Shown here in pieces: positions 1-7,695 of a stretch of 64,000 bases of DNA. Within the stretch, counting starts at the first letter, position 1, and each line of letters begins with the position of its first letter. The notes below the pieces were generated by a model. It made no database searches. It was not told the origin of the DNA and worked only from the letters and a program-made list of their open reading frames with translations. Made by a program: the position numbers and the translations under genes. Origin of the DNA: RI-153 sp963721725 (lineage in GTDB: Bacteria; Chloroflexota; Anaerolineae; Caldilineales; Caldilineaceae); contig CAVRLX010000019.1 in NCBI GenBank assembly GCA_963721725.1, forward strand, positions 209,359 to 273,358. The letters are read 5' to 3'.

Positions 1-1
1 C

Positions 2-2266
2 ACTGCCATCGAGTTTCTCGGTGCCGGCCAGCAGCAGCACATTGGCCCCCTGTTGCACCGCTGTGCGCGTGTCTTCATCATAAAGGCGAGTAACGGTGAG
101 TGCGGCGGTGTCGGCACTTTCGGCGATGGCATAGCCCAACCCTTGCAAAAGCGCGCGCAGCTCCGCATCCGCCACGAAAAGCGTCTGTGTGGGCACGATA
201 GGCGTTGTCCAGGCCACTTCGGCCTGCCCCTTGCCCAGGGGTGTGCTATCCTCGGCCAGCCACTGCGCGTCGATTTGTAAGAGGCCGGATGCGTCGGCGG
301 GCAGGGGAATCTCCACCGTGCCGCCGGGCGCGGCCACCTTACCCGAAGCGCCGCCTGCCTGCCATTGGATCGAGCCGCCGCTGCCTTCGCCGTCCACATC
401 AAAGGCGCGCAGCTCGACGGAAAGGGTCTCCCCCGCTTTACCGCTCCAGCGCTGCGGACGCACAACCACGACACGATCCTGATTGATCGCCACGAATTCG
501 TCGAGATTTTGCTTGACATTGCGCTGCATATCGAGCAGGCCGTTGCACTCCCAGTGCACGTCGGTGAACTCGGTGATCACATAGCCGCCAATGCGCGGAT
601 AAAGGCGCATGGTGGCAATCTCATACGCCAGGCTCTTTGCCATGTGGCGCTGCTGCTGGGCGGCGAAGGCATCCATCGAGCCAAAGATGCTTTTGAGTCC
701 GTAAAAGTCGAAGCGTTCTGGCATGTTGTGGGGATAGACAATGCCCTCGCCCCAGTTGTAGCCCGTCTCAAACCACCAGGGATCTTGGCCCTTTTCGCTA
801 ATCGTGGCTGGGTCGGGCAGGCCCCAGTTGCCAAATTCGCTGACAAGCAGGGGCAGATCATCGCGGCGGTTGTGGCGATAGTCCTCGTACCAGGCCCAAT
901 CGGCGCGGTTGACAAACTCCTCCACCCAGTCGTCCCACTCTTGGGCATGGTCTGGGATGGCGCGATAGTGGTGATAATCTTCCATGTCACCGCCCACATG
1001 ACCGTTGCCGTGGCAGGCCGAGTTGTCTACGATTAGCCGGGTCGGATCGATCTGGCGCGCCTCTTCCACGAAGTCGGCCAGCCAGCGCCGATGATCCGGG
1101 TTGCGGCTGAGATCGGTTCCCCAGTTTTCGTTGACCAGTGACCAGGCGATAATCGACGGGTGATTCCAATCACGCGCCACCATCTCGCGGAAGGTCTCTT
1201 TGATGCGGCGGTCGGCGGCCTCGGTGAGCAGCACCCAGTTGGGGATCTCGGTCCAGATCAGAATGCCCAGACGGTCGGCGACTTCGTAATAGCGCGGATC
1301 TTCGATCTTGATATGGGCGCGCAGACAGTTCAAGCCCAGCGCTTTGGCCTTGCGCACCTGATCTTCCAAATAGTCCACGCTGGGTGGCGTGTAAATCGTC
1401 TCCGGGTAATAGGCCTGATCGAGCACGCCGCGCAGGTAGATCGGCTCGCCGTTGAGATAGATGCGCCCGTCTTTGGCTTCCACCGTGCGGAAGCCGAAGC
1501 TCTCGCTGACGCTGTCCACGGCCTCGCCATTGACACGCAGGGTGACGCTGGCGGTATAAAGCGCCGGATCGTCGGGACTCCACAGCCGTAAATCGCCCGG
1601 GTTGTCCAACACCATGCGGCCACGCGTGCTGCTCAGCGAAACCTGGGCCACAGTCATGCCGTTGCCGTCGGCGACGATGATTTCGAGGCCAACGCCGTCA
1701 CGGGCATGGGCAAGCGTGGCGTCAATGTCGATTTCCCCGGTGGCAGCGTTGGGCGTCAGGCGCAGGTTGCGAATGTGCGTTTGAGCGCGCATCTCTAGCC
1801 AGACACTCTGCCAGATGCCGCCAATGGGGCCATACCAGCTTTGCTTGCCATGCGGCACTTCGCCAAAGGGAGCGTCGGGCCAGCGAGCGCTGTCGTCGTC
1901 AGCGTCGATCACGCGCACGCTGATTTCGTTTTCACCGGCGCGCAGTTGCGCGGTGATATCGAACTCGAAGGGCAGATAGCCGCCTTCGTGTTCGCCCACC
2001 TGTGTGCCGTTTACCCAGACGGTGGCGTGATAGTCCACTGCGCCAAAGTGAAGAATGGCGGCAGCGGTGGGGACACTCTCCAGCGCAAAGGTGCGTCGGT
2101 AAAAAGAGACGCCGCTGTAATTGCGCAGATCGTCAAACTGGGCCTGGATGGGCAGGGGGACTTTAGCCTCGCGCCACGTGGAAATGGCGTCGATTGACGC
2201 TGTGCTGCTAGGATCAATTTGAAAACTCCACGGACCATCGAGAGAAATACGGGTACGATTTTTCAT
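2..2266 (-). CDS. Glycoside hydrolase family 2 protein (beta-galactosidase/glucuronidase-like), 3' end outside window
   Basis: About 755 codons are visible, starting at ATG 2264-2266 (MKNRTRISL) and running uninterrupted off the left edge. The N-terminal part is a jelly-roll sugar-binding domain (FYRRTF, then YHATVWVNGTQVGEHEGGY), followed by an Ig-like domain and a TIM barrel. The barrel carries the two family-2 catalytic glutamates: acid/base E380 in SLVNENWGTD and nucleophile E477 in LLVSEFGNWG. Family knowledge: such enzymes remove beta-linked sugars from oligosaccharides with retention of configuration. There is no signal peptide, so it is probably cytoplasmic. The exact substrate (galactose, glucuronate or mannose) cannot be decided from the visible part. 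The ribosome-binding site is weak. The long opposite-strand reading frame inside this gene is a codon-bias shadow. Confidence 0.9.
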   Translation of the reverse strand, partial: MKNRTRISLDGPWSFQIDPSSTASIDAISTWREAKVPLPIQAQFDDLRNYSGVSFYRRTFALESVPTAAAILHFGAVDYHATVWVNGTQVGEHEGGYLPFEFDITAQLRAGENEISVRVIDADDDSARWPDAPFGEVPHGKQSWYGPIGGIWQSVWLEMRAQTHIRNLRLTPNAATGEIDIDATLAHARDGVGLEIIVADGNGMTVAQVSLSSTRGRMVLDNPGDLRLWSPDDPALYTASVTLRVNGEAVDSVSESFGFRTVEAKDGRIYLNGEPIYLRGVLDQAYYPETIYTPPSVDYLEDQVRKAKALGLNCLRAHIKIEDPRYYEVADRLGILIWTEIPNWVLLTEAADRRIKETFREMVARDWNHPSIIAWSLVNENWGTDLSRNPDHRRWLADFVEEARQIDPTRLIVDNSACHGNGHVGGDMEDYHHYRAIPDHAQEWDDWVEEFVNRADWAWYEDYRHNRRDDLPLLVSEFGNWGLPDPATISEKGQDPWWFETGYNWGEGIVYPHNMPERFDFYGLKSIFGSMDAFAAQQQRHMAKSLAYEIATMRLYPRIGGYVITEFTDVHWECNGLLDMQRNVKQNLDEFVAINQDRVVVVRPQRWSGKAGETLSVELRAFDVDGEGSGGSIQWQAGGASGKVAAPGGTVEIPLPADASGLLQIDAQWLAEDSTPLGKGQAEVAWTTPIVPTQTLFVADAELRALLQGLGYAIAESADTAALTVTRLYDEDTRTAVQQGANVLLLAGTEKLDGS

Positions 2267-2438
2267 GGGCAGTGCTCTTGTGTGTGGGAATGAAAGGAAT
2301 AACGCTATTGTAGTGCTAACGACGCCAGAATGGAAAGTTGATAGCCTCTGTCAGAGCCATGAGTACACTGGATAGGAACTCTGGTCTACAACAAATAGCA
2401 TACGTTCATCTGTCTGTGTGGAGTTTTTGTAAAGATAC

Positions 2439-2467
2439 TTGACATTTAAAATGGCGACGCGTATAGT
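2439..2467 (+). promoter_or_regulatory. Sigma70-type promoter of the leader/GNAT transcript
   Basis: The -35 hexamer TTGACA (2439-2444) and the -10 hexamer TATAGT (2462-2467) are separated by exactly 17 bases. Transcription should start near 2474, about 85 bases before the leader peptide start. This is one of the best promoter matches in the window. Confidence 0.75.
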
Positions 2468-2558
2468 CATGCTGGCTACCCTCTATGGGAAATCGCCCAG
2501 AGAACAAAGATAACGTACTATCCACACATCGGCACACAAAAACGAAAGGAGGTATCAG

Positions 2559-2678
2559 ATGAAGATTACACCTGTGGCAACCGCTCTTGATACCTTTGCT
2601 ATTGTCGAGTGCCTTGCCGAACCGTGCGGGATAGTGCATCCCCTGTGCGATCTCAACCGGAGGAGAGTCCCCGGTTAA
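2559..2678 (+). CDS. 39-residue putative leader peptide
   Basis: The frame runs from ATG 2559 to TAA 2676-2678 and is preceded by a near-perfect Shine-Dalgarno AAAGGAGGT (2545-2553, 6 bases before the ATG). It encodes 39 residues beginning MKITPVATALDTF and ending in CDLNRRRVPG. It sits between a strong promoter and an intrinsic terminator, upstream of a GNAT/ABC-F pair. Three consecutive Arg codons (CGG AGG AGA, 2658-2666) lie near the end; Arg-x-Arg is a known arrest motif for macrolide-bound ribosomes, but no arrest is shown here. Codons 22-25 contain the segment that can pair with the downstream terminator arm. Alternatives are a small functional peptide or a chance frame, but the ribosome-binding site makes translation likely. 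Confidence 0.55.
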   Translation: MKITPVATALDTFAIVECLAEPCGIVHPLCDLNRRRVPG

Positions 2679-2713
2679 GGTTGTCTGGTTCTGCCTTCCC
2701 TGATCCCGCACGG
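2622..2713 (+). promoter_or_regulatory. Antiterminator pairing (transcription attenuator)
   Basis: CCGTGCGGGAT (2622-2632) is the exact reverse complement of ATCCCGCACGG (2703-2713), the left arm of the terminator plus two bases. This 11-bp pairing would exclude the 9-bp terminator stem. The 2628-2632 part can also pair locally with ATCCC at 2638-2642, giving a third state. A further hairpin, AACCGG (2654-2659) with CCGGTT (2671-2676), covers the last codons of the leader peptide. This is the usual arrangement of ribosome-controlled attenuation; its operation is inferred. Confidence 0.5.
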
Positions 2714-2737
2714 AGTTCTGTGCGGGATTTTTGTTTT
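2703..2737 (+). terminator. Intrinsic terminator in leader region
   Basis: A perfect 9-bp stem ATCCCGCAC/GTGCGGGAT (2703-2711 with 2720-2728) has an 8-base loop and is followed by TTTTTGTTTT. It lies between the leader peptide and the acetyltransferase gene, so it would block transcription of the gene unless antiterminated. Confidence 0.8.
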
Positions 2738-2751
2738 CTCATTTCCAGACC

Positions 2752-2785
2752 AGACCTGATAGGTTTCAGAAAACCTGTCAGGTCT
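2752..2785. repeat. REP-like palindrome, family A copy 1
   Basis: The arms AGACCTGATAGGTTT (2752-2766) and AAACCTGTCAGGTCT (2771-2785) match with one G-T wobble and a 4-base loop. Related elements are at 7308-7340 and 60658-60688, so this is a dispersed intergenic family. Confidence 0.7.
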
Positions 2786-2812
2786 CCCAGATCCTTTCAA
2801 GGAGACCCTCCA

Positions 2813-3658
2813 TTGTTAACAATCACCAGCCTTTCGCCCGACGCCGTTCAAACCATGCCCGACGCACACCCGTTGGCCCCGCTGGTGGACGCGTTGCAGG
2901 AAAATTTCATTGTCTATTGTCAGATGTTCGCAGGGCTGCCCGGTGTGCTGTGGCAAGAGCGGCCCGATTCGCTGCTCTTTGCCACGCCGCCGGGGCCGCC
3001 GGGGCTGCATGTGCTGCGCACGAAGTTTGACGAAAGCAAGGTTGACGCCCAGATCGATGCCCTGCTCGGTCAGATCACCGCGCAAACGGATCGCTTCGAC
3101 TGGGCGCTCTATCGCACAGACAGCCCCGCGGATATCGGCGAGCGGCTCACGGCACGCGGACTCAAGCCCGGCTCGGTACCGTGGCTGCTGGCCGATCTGG
3201 ACGACGTGCCCGATCTGGCCCCGCTGGAGGACGCGCTCCGCGTGGAGATCGTCACAAGCCCACAGCAATTGGAAGAATGGTGGCACGTCTCGGCGGCGGG
3301 CTTTGAGGGTGACGATGCCCTGATCAAGATTTTCTATGATGCCTATGTGCGCTATCCGCTTGGCGCTGACGTCGATTATCTTCACACCATTGGCTATCGG
3401 CACGACGAGCCGGTGACCTCGGCTACGCTGCTGCTCACCGAGGGCATCGCCGGGCTGTACAACATCTCCACGCCGCCGCCGCATCGCCGCCGTGGATTTG
3501 GCACGGCCATCACCCATCATGCGCTGCGAATCGCCCGTCAGCGTGGCTATCAACACGCCTGCTGCATGGCGTCGCACATGGGCAAGCCGATCTATCAACG
3601 GCTGGGCTTCCGGGTGGAATTGAACACCCCGGAATATCAGTGGCGGGCGGACGGATGA
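2813..3658 (+). CDS. GNAT family N-acetyltransferase
   Basis: A 281-residue protein. I place the start at TTG 2813 because AAGGAGA lies 7-8 bases upstream; the open frame extends back to 2609, but that part overlaps the leader and terminator. The C-terminal third holds the acetyl-CoA binding fold: the beta strand GLYNISTPPP, the pyrophosphate loop RRRGFGTAITHHAL, and a closing MGKPIYQRLGFR. The N-terminal half is alpha-helical and not recognised. The acceptor is unknown. It lies downstream of an attenuator-like leader and just upstream of an ABC-F ATPase fragment; because ABC-F genes and some acetyltransferases protect against ribosome-targeting antibiotics, a resistance role is possible but is inference. 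Confidence 0.8.
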   Translation: MLTITSLSPDAVQTMPDAHPLAPLVDALQENFIVYCQMFAGLPGVLWQERPDSLLFATPPGPPGLHVLRTKFDESKVDAQIDALLGQITAQTDRFDWALYRTDSPADIGERLTARGLKPGSVPWLLADLDDVPDLAPLEDALRVEIVTSPQQLEEWWHVSAAGFEGDDALIKIFYDAYVRYPLGADVDYLHTIGYRHDEPVTSATLLLTEGIAGLYNISTPPPHRRRGFGTAITHHALRIARQRGYQHACCMASHMGKPIYQRLGFRVELNTPEYQWRADG

Positions 3659-3676
3659 TGCTGTATCGTTTTCGCT

Positions 3677-3955
3677 GTGTCGTTTTCGCTCTATCATAGC
3701 GATCACGTGGGGCGGGTGGGCGCGAATGGTTCGGGCAAATCGACGTTGCTCAAAATCATTAAGGGGACGGTGCAGGCCGAGGATGGCACGCTGATGCTTG
3801 TTCCCGACGTGGAGATCGGCTATCTGCCGCAAACGCTGGCCGACGCCGACAACAAAAGCGTGGCGGCGCTTCTGGCCGAATCATTGGCAGATGTACACAC
3901 GCTGGAAGGGCAGACAAGTGGGAAAATTTCTACACTAGCGTGTGTACCCATCTAA
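3677..3955 (+). pseudogene. ABC-F type ATPase fragment
   Basis: About 80 residues of ABC ATPase sequence are present: DHVGRVGANGSGKSTLLKII contains a complete Walker A (GANGSGKST) and is followed by VEIGYLPQTLADA, typical of the first ABC-F domain. The roughly 25 residues that normally precede Walker A are missing (the frame opens with a GTG and unrelated MSFSLYH). Similarity stops near ADVHTLEGQ and the frame closes after about a dozen unrelated residues. A full ABC-F protein is over 500 residues with two ATPase domains. The 3' end overlaps the restriction endonuclease gene on the other strand, so the rest was probably lost when that gene arrived. It cannot be functional as an ATPase. Confidence 0.75.
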
Positions 3956-4989
3956 CGTATTTTGCGTTGCGCTGTTTCAATACGGAGTTCATCGATTGTT
4001 TTCCATATTCCTGTACTGAGATCTTCATATTTCCAAAACTGCCACCCATTGCAGGAACGCCATCCGGTGAGTACTTGTCCAAGTTTGGAAGGTGAAGTGT
4101 ACTCAATCCCGTCATGTCGAATCGTACCAATGGGTGTTAATAGCTCTGCGAAAAATGTCTGCCCCTTTGCTTGGGCCTGGACGGTAAGGGGGTAGATTGG
4201 CAGAGGAACAGAGTCTGACAAGACTTCTGACAAGACTACAGGGACCGGATTCGCTTCATCGCTGGCATTGACAATTCCCATCCACCAGTCTTCGTCAATT
4301 TGATGTAGCTTGTACTCTTTCGTTTTTACACCAATGCTGTGCTCTATGAGCAGATCAAGCAGTTTCTCACAATCGACAAGACTAATCCTGACTTTGCCAC
4401 TGGCTTCTGCTTCTTCACGGGCACCTTTTGAGAACTTCCCTGTTGTAATGATGATACCCTGCTCATGGACAATTAGAGATCCGCGAAGGGCCTGTACAAT
4501 GGGGGCATGAATATTTTTCTTCCAGCGTTTAACTTGCACAGCCGCATTGATTTGGGTGATATTTCCCGCGTTCAAGACACCGCGCACGTCAATTCCCCCA
4601 TCATTACTGTATGGGGTACGCTTGAGGCTTTCCTCATCAAAGCCAATCGCCAAGAGTAATTCTTCAATCAACACCTCAAATCGATCCGGCGGCATGGTCA
4701 ACAAACGATCATGGAGTTCTTCGCGAATCTTTTTGTTAACGCTCTGCACTTGTTGTGCAATTTCCGGCGCTTGTTCTTGGGCCAATCCAAAAACATTTCT
4801 GCCAGCGCGCCGAAAGCGAGATTCTGCTCGTTTTGTATCCACATAAAGCCTTGCCCCCATTGTGGCTTCAGGGGTTTGGCCTTTGGTAGTAATCAGTTTT
4901 AGATGGAGAGCCTGACGTGTAATATCTGCATAATGGAGGGGTAACTTTGATTTTTGCAGAATCTCATAGGCAGCGTCTAGAAAATTCAC
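3952..4989 (-). CDS. Restriction endonuclease with HARE-HTH, Mrr and RAMA-like domains
   Basis: A 345-residue protein. Residues 1-70 resemble the HARE-HTH winged helix (FLDAAYEILQKSKLPLHYADI, then TPEATMGARLYVDTKR). Residues 95-215 form an Mrr-type PD-(D/E)XK nuclease: FEVLIEELLLAIGF, GGIDVRG with catalytic D134, and QVKRW with Q152 and K154. Residues about 265-325 look like a RAMA domain (GIEYTSPSKLGQVLTG, then GWQFWKY), a module linked to recognition of modified DNA. Mrr enzymes cut methylated foreign DNA, so this is probably a type IV-like restriction enzyme with two DNA-reading modules. No methyltransferase is adjacent. It overlaps the ABC-F fragment and its base composition is lower in GC than the flanks, which suggests acquisition. 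Confidence 0.85.
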   Translation of the reverse strand: MNFLDAAYEILQKSKLPLHYADITRQALHLKLITTKGQTPEATMGARLYVDTKRAESRFRRAGRNVFGLAQEQAPEIAQQVQSVNKKIREELHDRLLTMPPDRFEVLIEELLLAIGFDEESLKRTPYSNDGGIDVRGVLNAGNITQINAAVQVKRWKKNIHAPIVQALRGSLIVHEQGIIITTGKFSKGAREEAEASGKVRISLVDCEKLLDLLIEHSIGVKTKEYKLHQIDEDWWMGIVNASDEANPVPVVLSEVLSDSVPLPIYPLTVQAQAKGQTFFAELLTPIGTIRHDGIEYTSPSKLGQVLTGWRSCNGWQFWKYEDLSTGIWKTIDELRIETAQRKIR

Positions 4990-5419
4990 TGATCTTTCCT
5001 CATTGCCAAGGTTAGTTGACTATAATCTTGATTCCGTTCAGGAAGAGTATATATTCTACACCGCTTCCGACCGGACAATCTACTGGCGCAGATTCCAAAA
5101 CACCAAGATTAACCCCAAACTCGCCAACAAAGCCTCAGAAAGCCCAGAGGGGAAGCAGAGACGTCACAACCTTGCCCTTTCGTACACAATCAGATCAGAC
5201 AGCAACCGACAAATCGGTCAACGTCTCCGACACATTCCATAGACGACTTCTTCGACGCGTTCGGACACAATATCAGCGACTACAACTTGTTCCCCTTCGG
5301 CGGCGAAAAATGTGACCATCGATCGGCCAATCCGCGTGAGAAGTCTTCCCCTCTGGCGAGGATTTGCGGGACATCAGGGGGAGCGTCACCTTCCCAGCCA
5401 AAGGGGAGATCATGGGTGA
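4990..5419. other. Intergenic region, no recognised gene
   Basis: No complete gene is recognised in this stretch. On the minus strand a 44-codon open stretch (about 5280-5415) reads THDLPFGWEGDAPPD, then ILARGEDFSRGLADRW and a stop, with protein-like composition but no start codon. It could be the end of a deleted gene. The promoter of the restriction endonuclease should lie near 5000-5060, but no convincing hexamers were found. Confidence 0.4.
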
Positions 5420-6634
5420 CTAGGCGTCCGGTGTGGGTGGTTTCGGGGACGGGCTTTCTGCGGCGCTGACTGTCTTCGGCGCTGTCTCGGCATCCGGGGA
5501 CGGCTCCCGTTCGCGCAGGGCGAGTTGTCCGGCAGCATCCTGGCCCAACGTGATCTCCACACGGCGCAGCCCCAGCAGATCGTACGAATAGATCTCACGC
5601 ACCAGAACCATCAACGCCGCGAAGATCGGCACAGCCAGCAGCAAACCCAGCGCGCCAAAAGCCAGGGTGATCAACAACTGAAAGAGCATCAATGCCCCAG
5701 CGGGAATCTTCAATTCGGCTTTCACAATCGCGGGGGAGATGACATTGCTTTCGCTGAGTTGAATCGCCAAGTAGACCGGGATGTAAATCAACAACTGGGT
5801 GGGGTCCGTCGCCAGCGTGAAGATGATAATGGGGATCAGCGGCAGGAATGCACCGACATTAGGCACAAAGGTCGCCAATCCGGCAAAGACGGCGACCACC
5901 AAGGCGTTGGGCATCCCCAATAAGACGCCGAGAATGAGCCAGACCATCCCCATGGTGATCACAATGGAGAGCGAGAGCGCCGTGATCCAGGTTTTGAGCG
6001 TGTGGTAGAGTTCATTCCAGAGAGCGACCGCACGCGTGTGATGGCGTTGCGGGACCAAATAGAGGCTGCCCTTAACATAGCTGTTGGGATCGGCCAGAAA
6101 GAAAACGGTGATGAAGAGCACGAAGACCAGATCCACGAGCACGGCCACGACAATCCCTACGCCCCCCAGCAACGTGGAGCCGATGGCAAGCCCTGCCGTG
6201 AGGAATTGATTCAAAAGTTCACGGGCGCGCGCTGGATCAATGGGGATAGCTTGTGCGCCGGTTGTGGGCAACGCAGGCAGCGCCGAGCGCAAGAAATCAT
6301 TGTTGGCGCGAGCTTGTTCATAAACGTTCAAGATGGCGCGGATCGCATCGGGAATGCTGCCCAACAGCACCATGAGTTCCGTCAGCAGGCGTGGCAGCAC
6401 CAGCACCATCAAAAAGATCGCAACGGCCCCCACGCCCAGAATCGCAATGGCAACCGCCCAGCCACGGCGCACCCCCCAGCCTTGCAGCCACCCGGCGGGG
6501 ATGCTGATGCCCACGGCAATCAGGGCCGCGGCAAAACCCAGCAGGAGCGTGGAGCGTGCCGCCCATACGGCGGAAACCATTAGAAAAACAATCAGAACCG
6601 CCAGGAATCGTTTGAAGAATTCGCTAAAAGTCAT
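5420..6634 (-). CDS. AI-2E family transporter (PerM-like permease)
   Basis: A 404-residue membrane protein. The start at ATG 6634 (MTFSEFFKRF) is chosen over an upstream in-frame ATG because GAGGAG lies just upstream. It has paired N-terminal membrane segments (FLAVLIVFLMVSAVWAA), a central soluble part with an amphipathic helix, and C-terminal segments with the family signature around TFVPNVGAFLPLIP and QLSESNVISPAIV. The family is described as exporters, in a few cases of autoinducer-2 or as Na+/H+ antiporters; the substrate here is unknown. The last 50 residues are a polar, proline-rich tail. The start overlaps the end of the upstream small gene by 11 bases, so the two are probably translated from one message. 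Confidence 0.85.
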   Translation of the reverse strand: MTFSEFFKRFLAVLIVFLMVSAVWAARSTLLLGFAAALIAVGISIPAGWLQGWGVRRGWAVAIAILGVGAVAIFLMVLVLPRLLTELMVLLGSIPDAIRAILNVYEQARANNDFLRSALPALPTTGAQAIPIDPARARELLNQFLTAGLAIGSTLLGGVGIVVAVLVDLVFVLFITVFFLADPNSYVKGSLYLVPQRHHTRAVALWNELYHTLKTWITALSLSIVITMGMVWLILGVLLGMPNALVVAVFAGLATFVPNVGAFLPLIPIIIFTLATDPTQLLIYIPVYLAIQLSESNVISPAIVKAELKIPAGALMLFQLLITLAFGALGLLLAVPIFAALMVLVREIYSYDLLGLRRVEITLGQDAAGQLALREREPSPDAETAPKTVSAAESPSPKPPTPDA

Positions 6635-6902
6635 TCTGCTCCTCTGTTTTGCCAAGTAGATCGGGCATCGGCCCATTTGCGGTGGTATGTGGCGCTCTTG
6701 CTTGCGGGGACCATTCCCGCAGGGCCGTTTCCAATGCACAGAAAGCCGCTTTGTCAGCATGACGAGCGGTTAAATATTGGCGAAATGTCTCTGGGGTGTT
6801 GGCCCACAGCGGACCGCTGGCATCAGCCAGGAAGCGACGTGCCAGCGCACCAACCGTATCCTCTCGCTCCTTCTGTTGCACAAGCCATTCGCTCAGAAGC
6901 AT
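6624..6902 (-). CDS. Small YozE/SAM-like protein of unknown function
   Basis: A 92-residue soluble protein, MLLSEWLVQQKEREDTVGAL and onward. The start ATG 6902 has GGGGAG 6 bases upstream; an upstream in-frame ATG at 6953 lacks this. The pattern 'short helix, LARRFLADASGPLW, FRQYLTARHADKAAFCALETALREW' resembles small YozE-like SAM-fold proteins, but this is a weak assignment. The 3' end overlaps the AI-2E permease gene by 11 bases. Confidence 0.55.
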   Translation of the reverse strand: MLLSEWLVQQKEREDTVGALARRFLADASGPLWANTPETFRQYLTARHADKAAFCALETALREWSPQARAPHTTANGPMPDLLGKTEEQNDF

Positions 6903-6959
6903 GGTTTCTCCCCAACGGTTGCGATCACGATTACGTGGCAACCGCAGCTTCAAACAGAT

Positions 6960-7235
6960 CTACATCCATCTGCCCGCACCACCAAGCAGTGGCCGGGGAC
7001 GGGCACAGCCCTTCACCAGTTTGCCGTAGAGATTTTTGATGTGGGTACGTACAGTGCTCACGGCCACCACCCGATGGTCGGCGATCTCCGCATTAGAGAG
7101 TCCTTCGGCCATGGCGCCCAGAACGTCCAGTTTGCGGTCGGTGAGTGGCTCGACCAAGGGAGTGGGGAACGACTGAGGTCTGCCCAGACTCAACAAACCA
7201 TCACGTGGGGGGAAGACGGAATGCAATAGGCTCAC
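6960..7235 (-). pseudogene. LuxR/MalT-type regulator C-terminal fragment
   Basis: A 91-codon frame from GTG 7235. Residues about 28-75 are a LuxR-type helix-turn-helix: PLTDRKLDVLGAMAEGLSNAEI, then VAVSTVRTHIKNLYGKL. In this family the domain is the end of a regulator of several hundred residues. Here only about 28 unrelated residues precede it, and after YGKL the usual SRTQAVARARELGLL-type ending is replaced by VKGCARPRPLLGG, suggesting a frameshift. It is probably the remnant of a MalT-like regulator. Confidence 0.65.
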
Positions 7236-7602
7236 CTATGCTAACCCTAAAGAATGAAGTTGGCAAGTGGTCGTTCACGGCTCTCATAGGCGCCATGCAG
7301 TTGCCCCAGACCTTCAAGTTTTAGAAGACCTGGAAGGTCTCATGAAAATTCACCAAGTGTGTAAGGTTCTATCTCATATAAACCCCATAGATCGAGGAGG
7401 GGTCTTTCTCCTTACTGAAACTGCCTGCGAGTCTTGTTGAACTGTTGGCTTTCATCTGCGGACCACAGTGCTCTGGTTGGCGATTTCAATGACTGGGAAC
7501 TATACTGTCGGTCTCGCCCTCAGCCCCTCTGGCGCATACAACAATGGGGTCGAGGCGGTGCGGTCTGTGGCGCAACACCGGGATAGATGCACCTTCCGGC
7601 TT
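7236..7602. other. Intergenic region upstream of trmFO
   Basis: No gene is recognised. It holds one palindromic element (7308-7340). The remainder shows no coding pattern on either strand apart from antisense shadow frames of trmFO. Confidence 0.5.
7308..7340. repeat. REP-like palindrome, family A copy 2 (degenerate)
   Basis: The outer arms AGACCTTC (7308-7315) and GAAGGTCT (7333-7340) are perfect. The inner part keeps the AGGTTT/AAACCT-like core with mismatches. It is the same family as 2752-2785 and 60658-60688. Confidence 0.55.
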
Positions 7603-7632
7603 TTGACCCTGCTCGATCCCGTTTGCTACAAT
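7603..7632 (+). promoter_or_regulatory. Likely trmFO promoter
   Basis: TTGACC (7603-7608) and TACAAT (7627-7632) are 18 bases apart, with an extended -10 TG at 7624-7625. It lies 64 bases upstream of the trmFO ATG. Confidence 0.55.
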
Positions 7633-7650
7633 ACACCATCCTGAAGCAGT

Positions 7651-7677
7651 GTAGGGCGGACTGATAGTCCGCCCTAC
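7651..7677. repeat. Perfect 12-bp inverted repeat in the trmFO leader
   Basis: GTAGGGCGGACT (7651-7662) and AGTCCGCCCTAC (7666-7677) are separated by GAT. The hairpin would form in the 5' untranslated leader just before the ribosome-binding site. It is either a REP-like element or a leader hairpin; no T-run follows, so it is not a standard terminator. Confidence 0.65.
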
Positions 7678-7695
7678 GATTGAAGAGAGGCGATT

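Noticed and set aside
365..1036. 223-codon plus-strand frame opposite the GH2 gene
   Set aside because: It is the antisense shadow of a GC-rich coding frame; the minus strand holds both GH2 catalytic motifs in an uninterrupted frame.
2609..2812. Upstream extension of the GNAT frame to ATG 2609
   Set aside because: It would run through the terminator and the leader peptide; the TTG at 2813 has a good Shine-Dalgarno sequence.
2816..3832. 338-codon minus-strand frame opposite the GNAT gene
   Set aside because: No recognisable domain; the plus strand encodes the GNAT motifs. Shadow frame.
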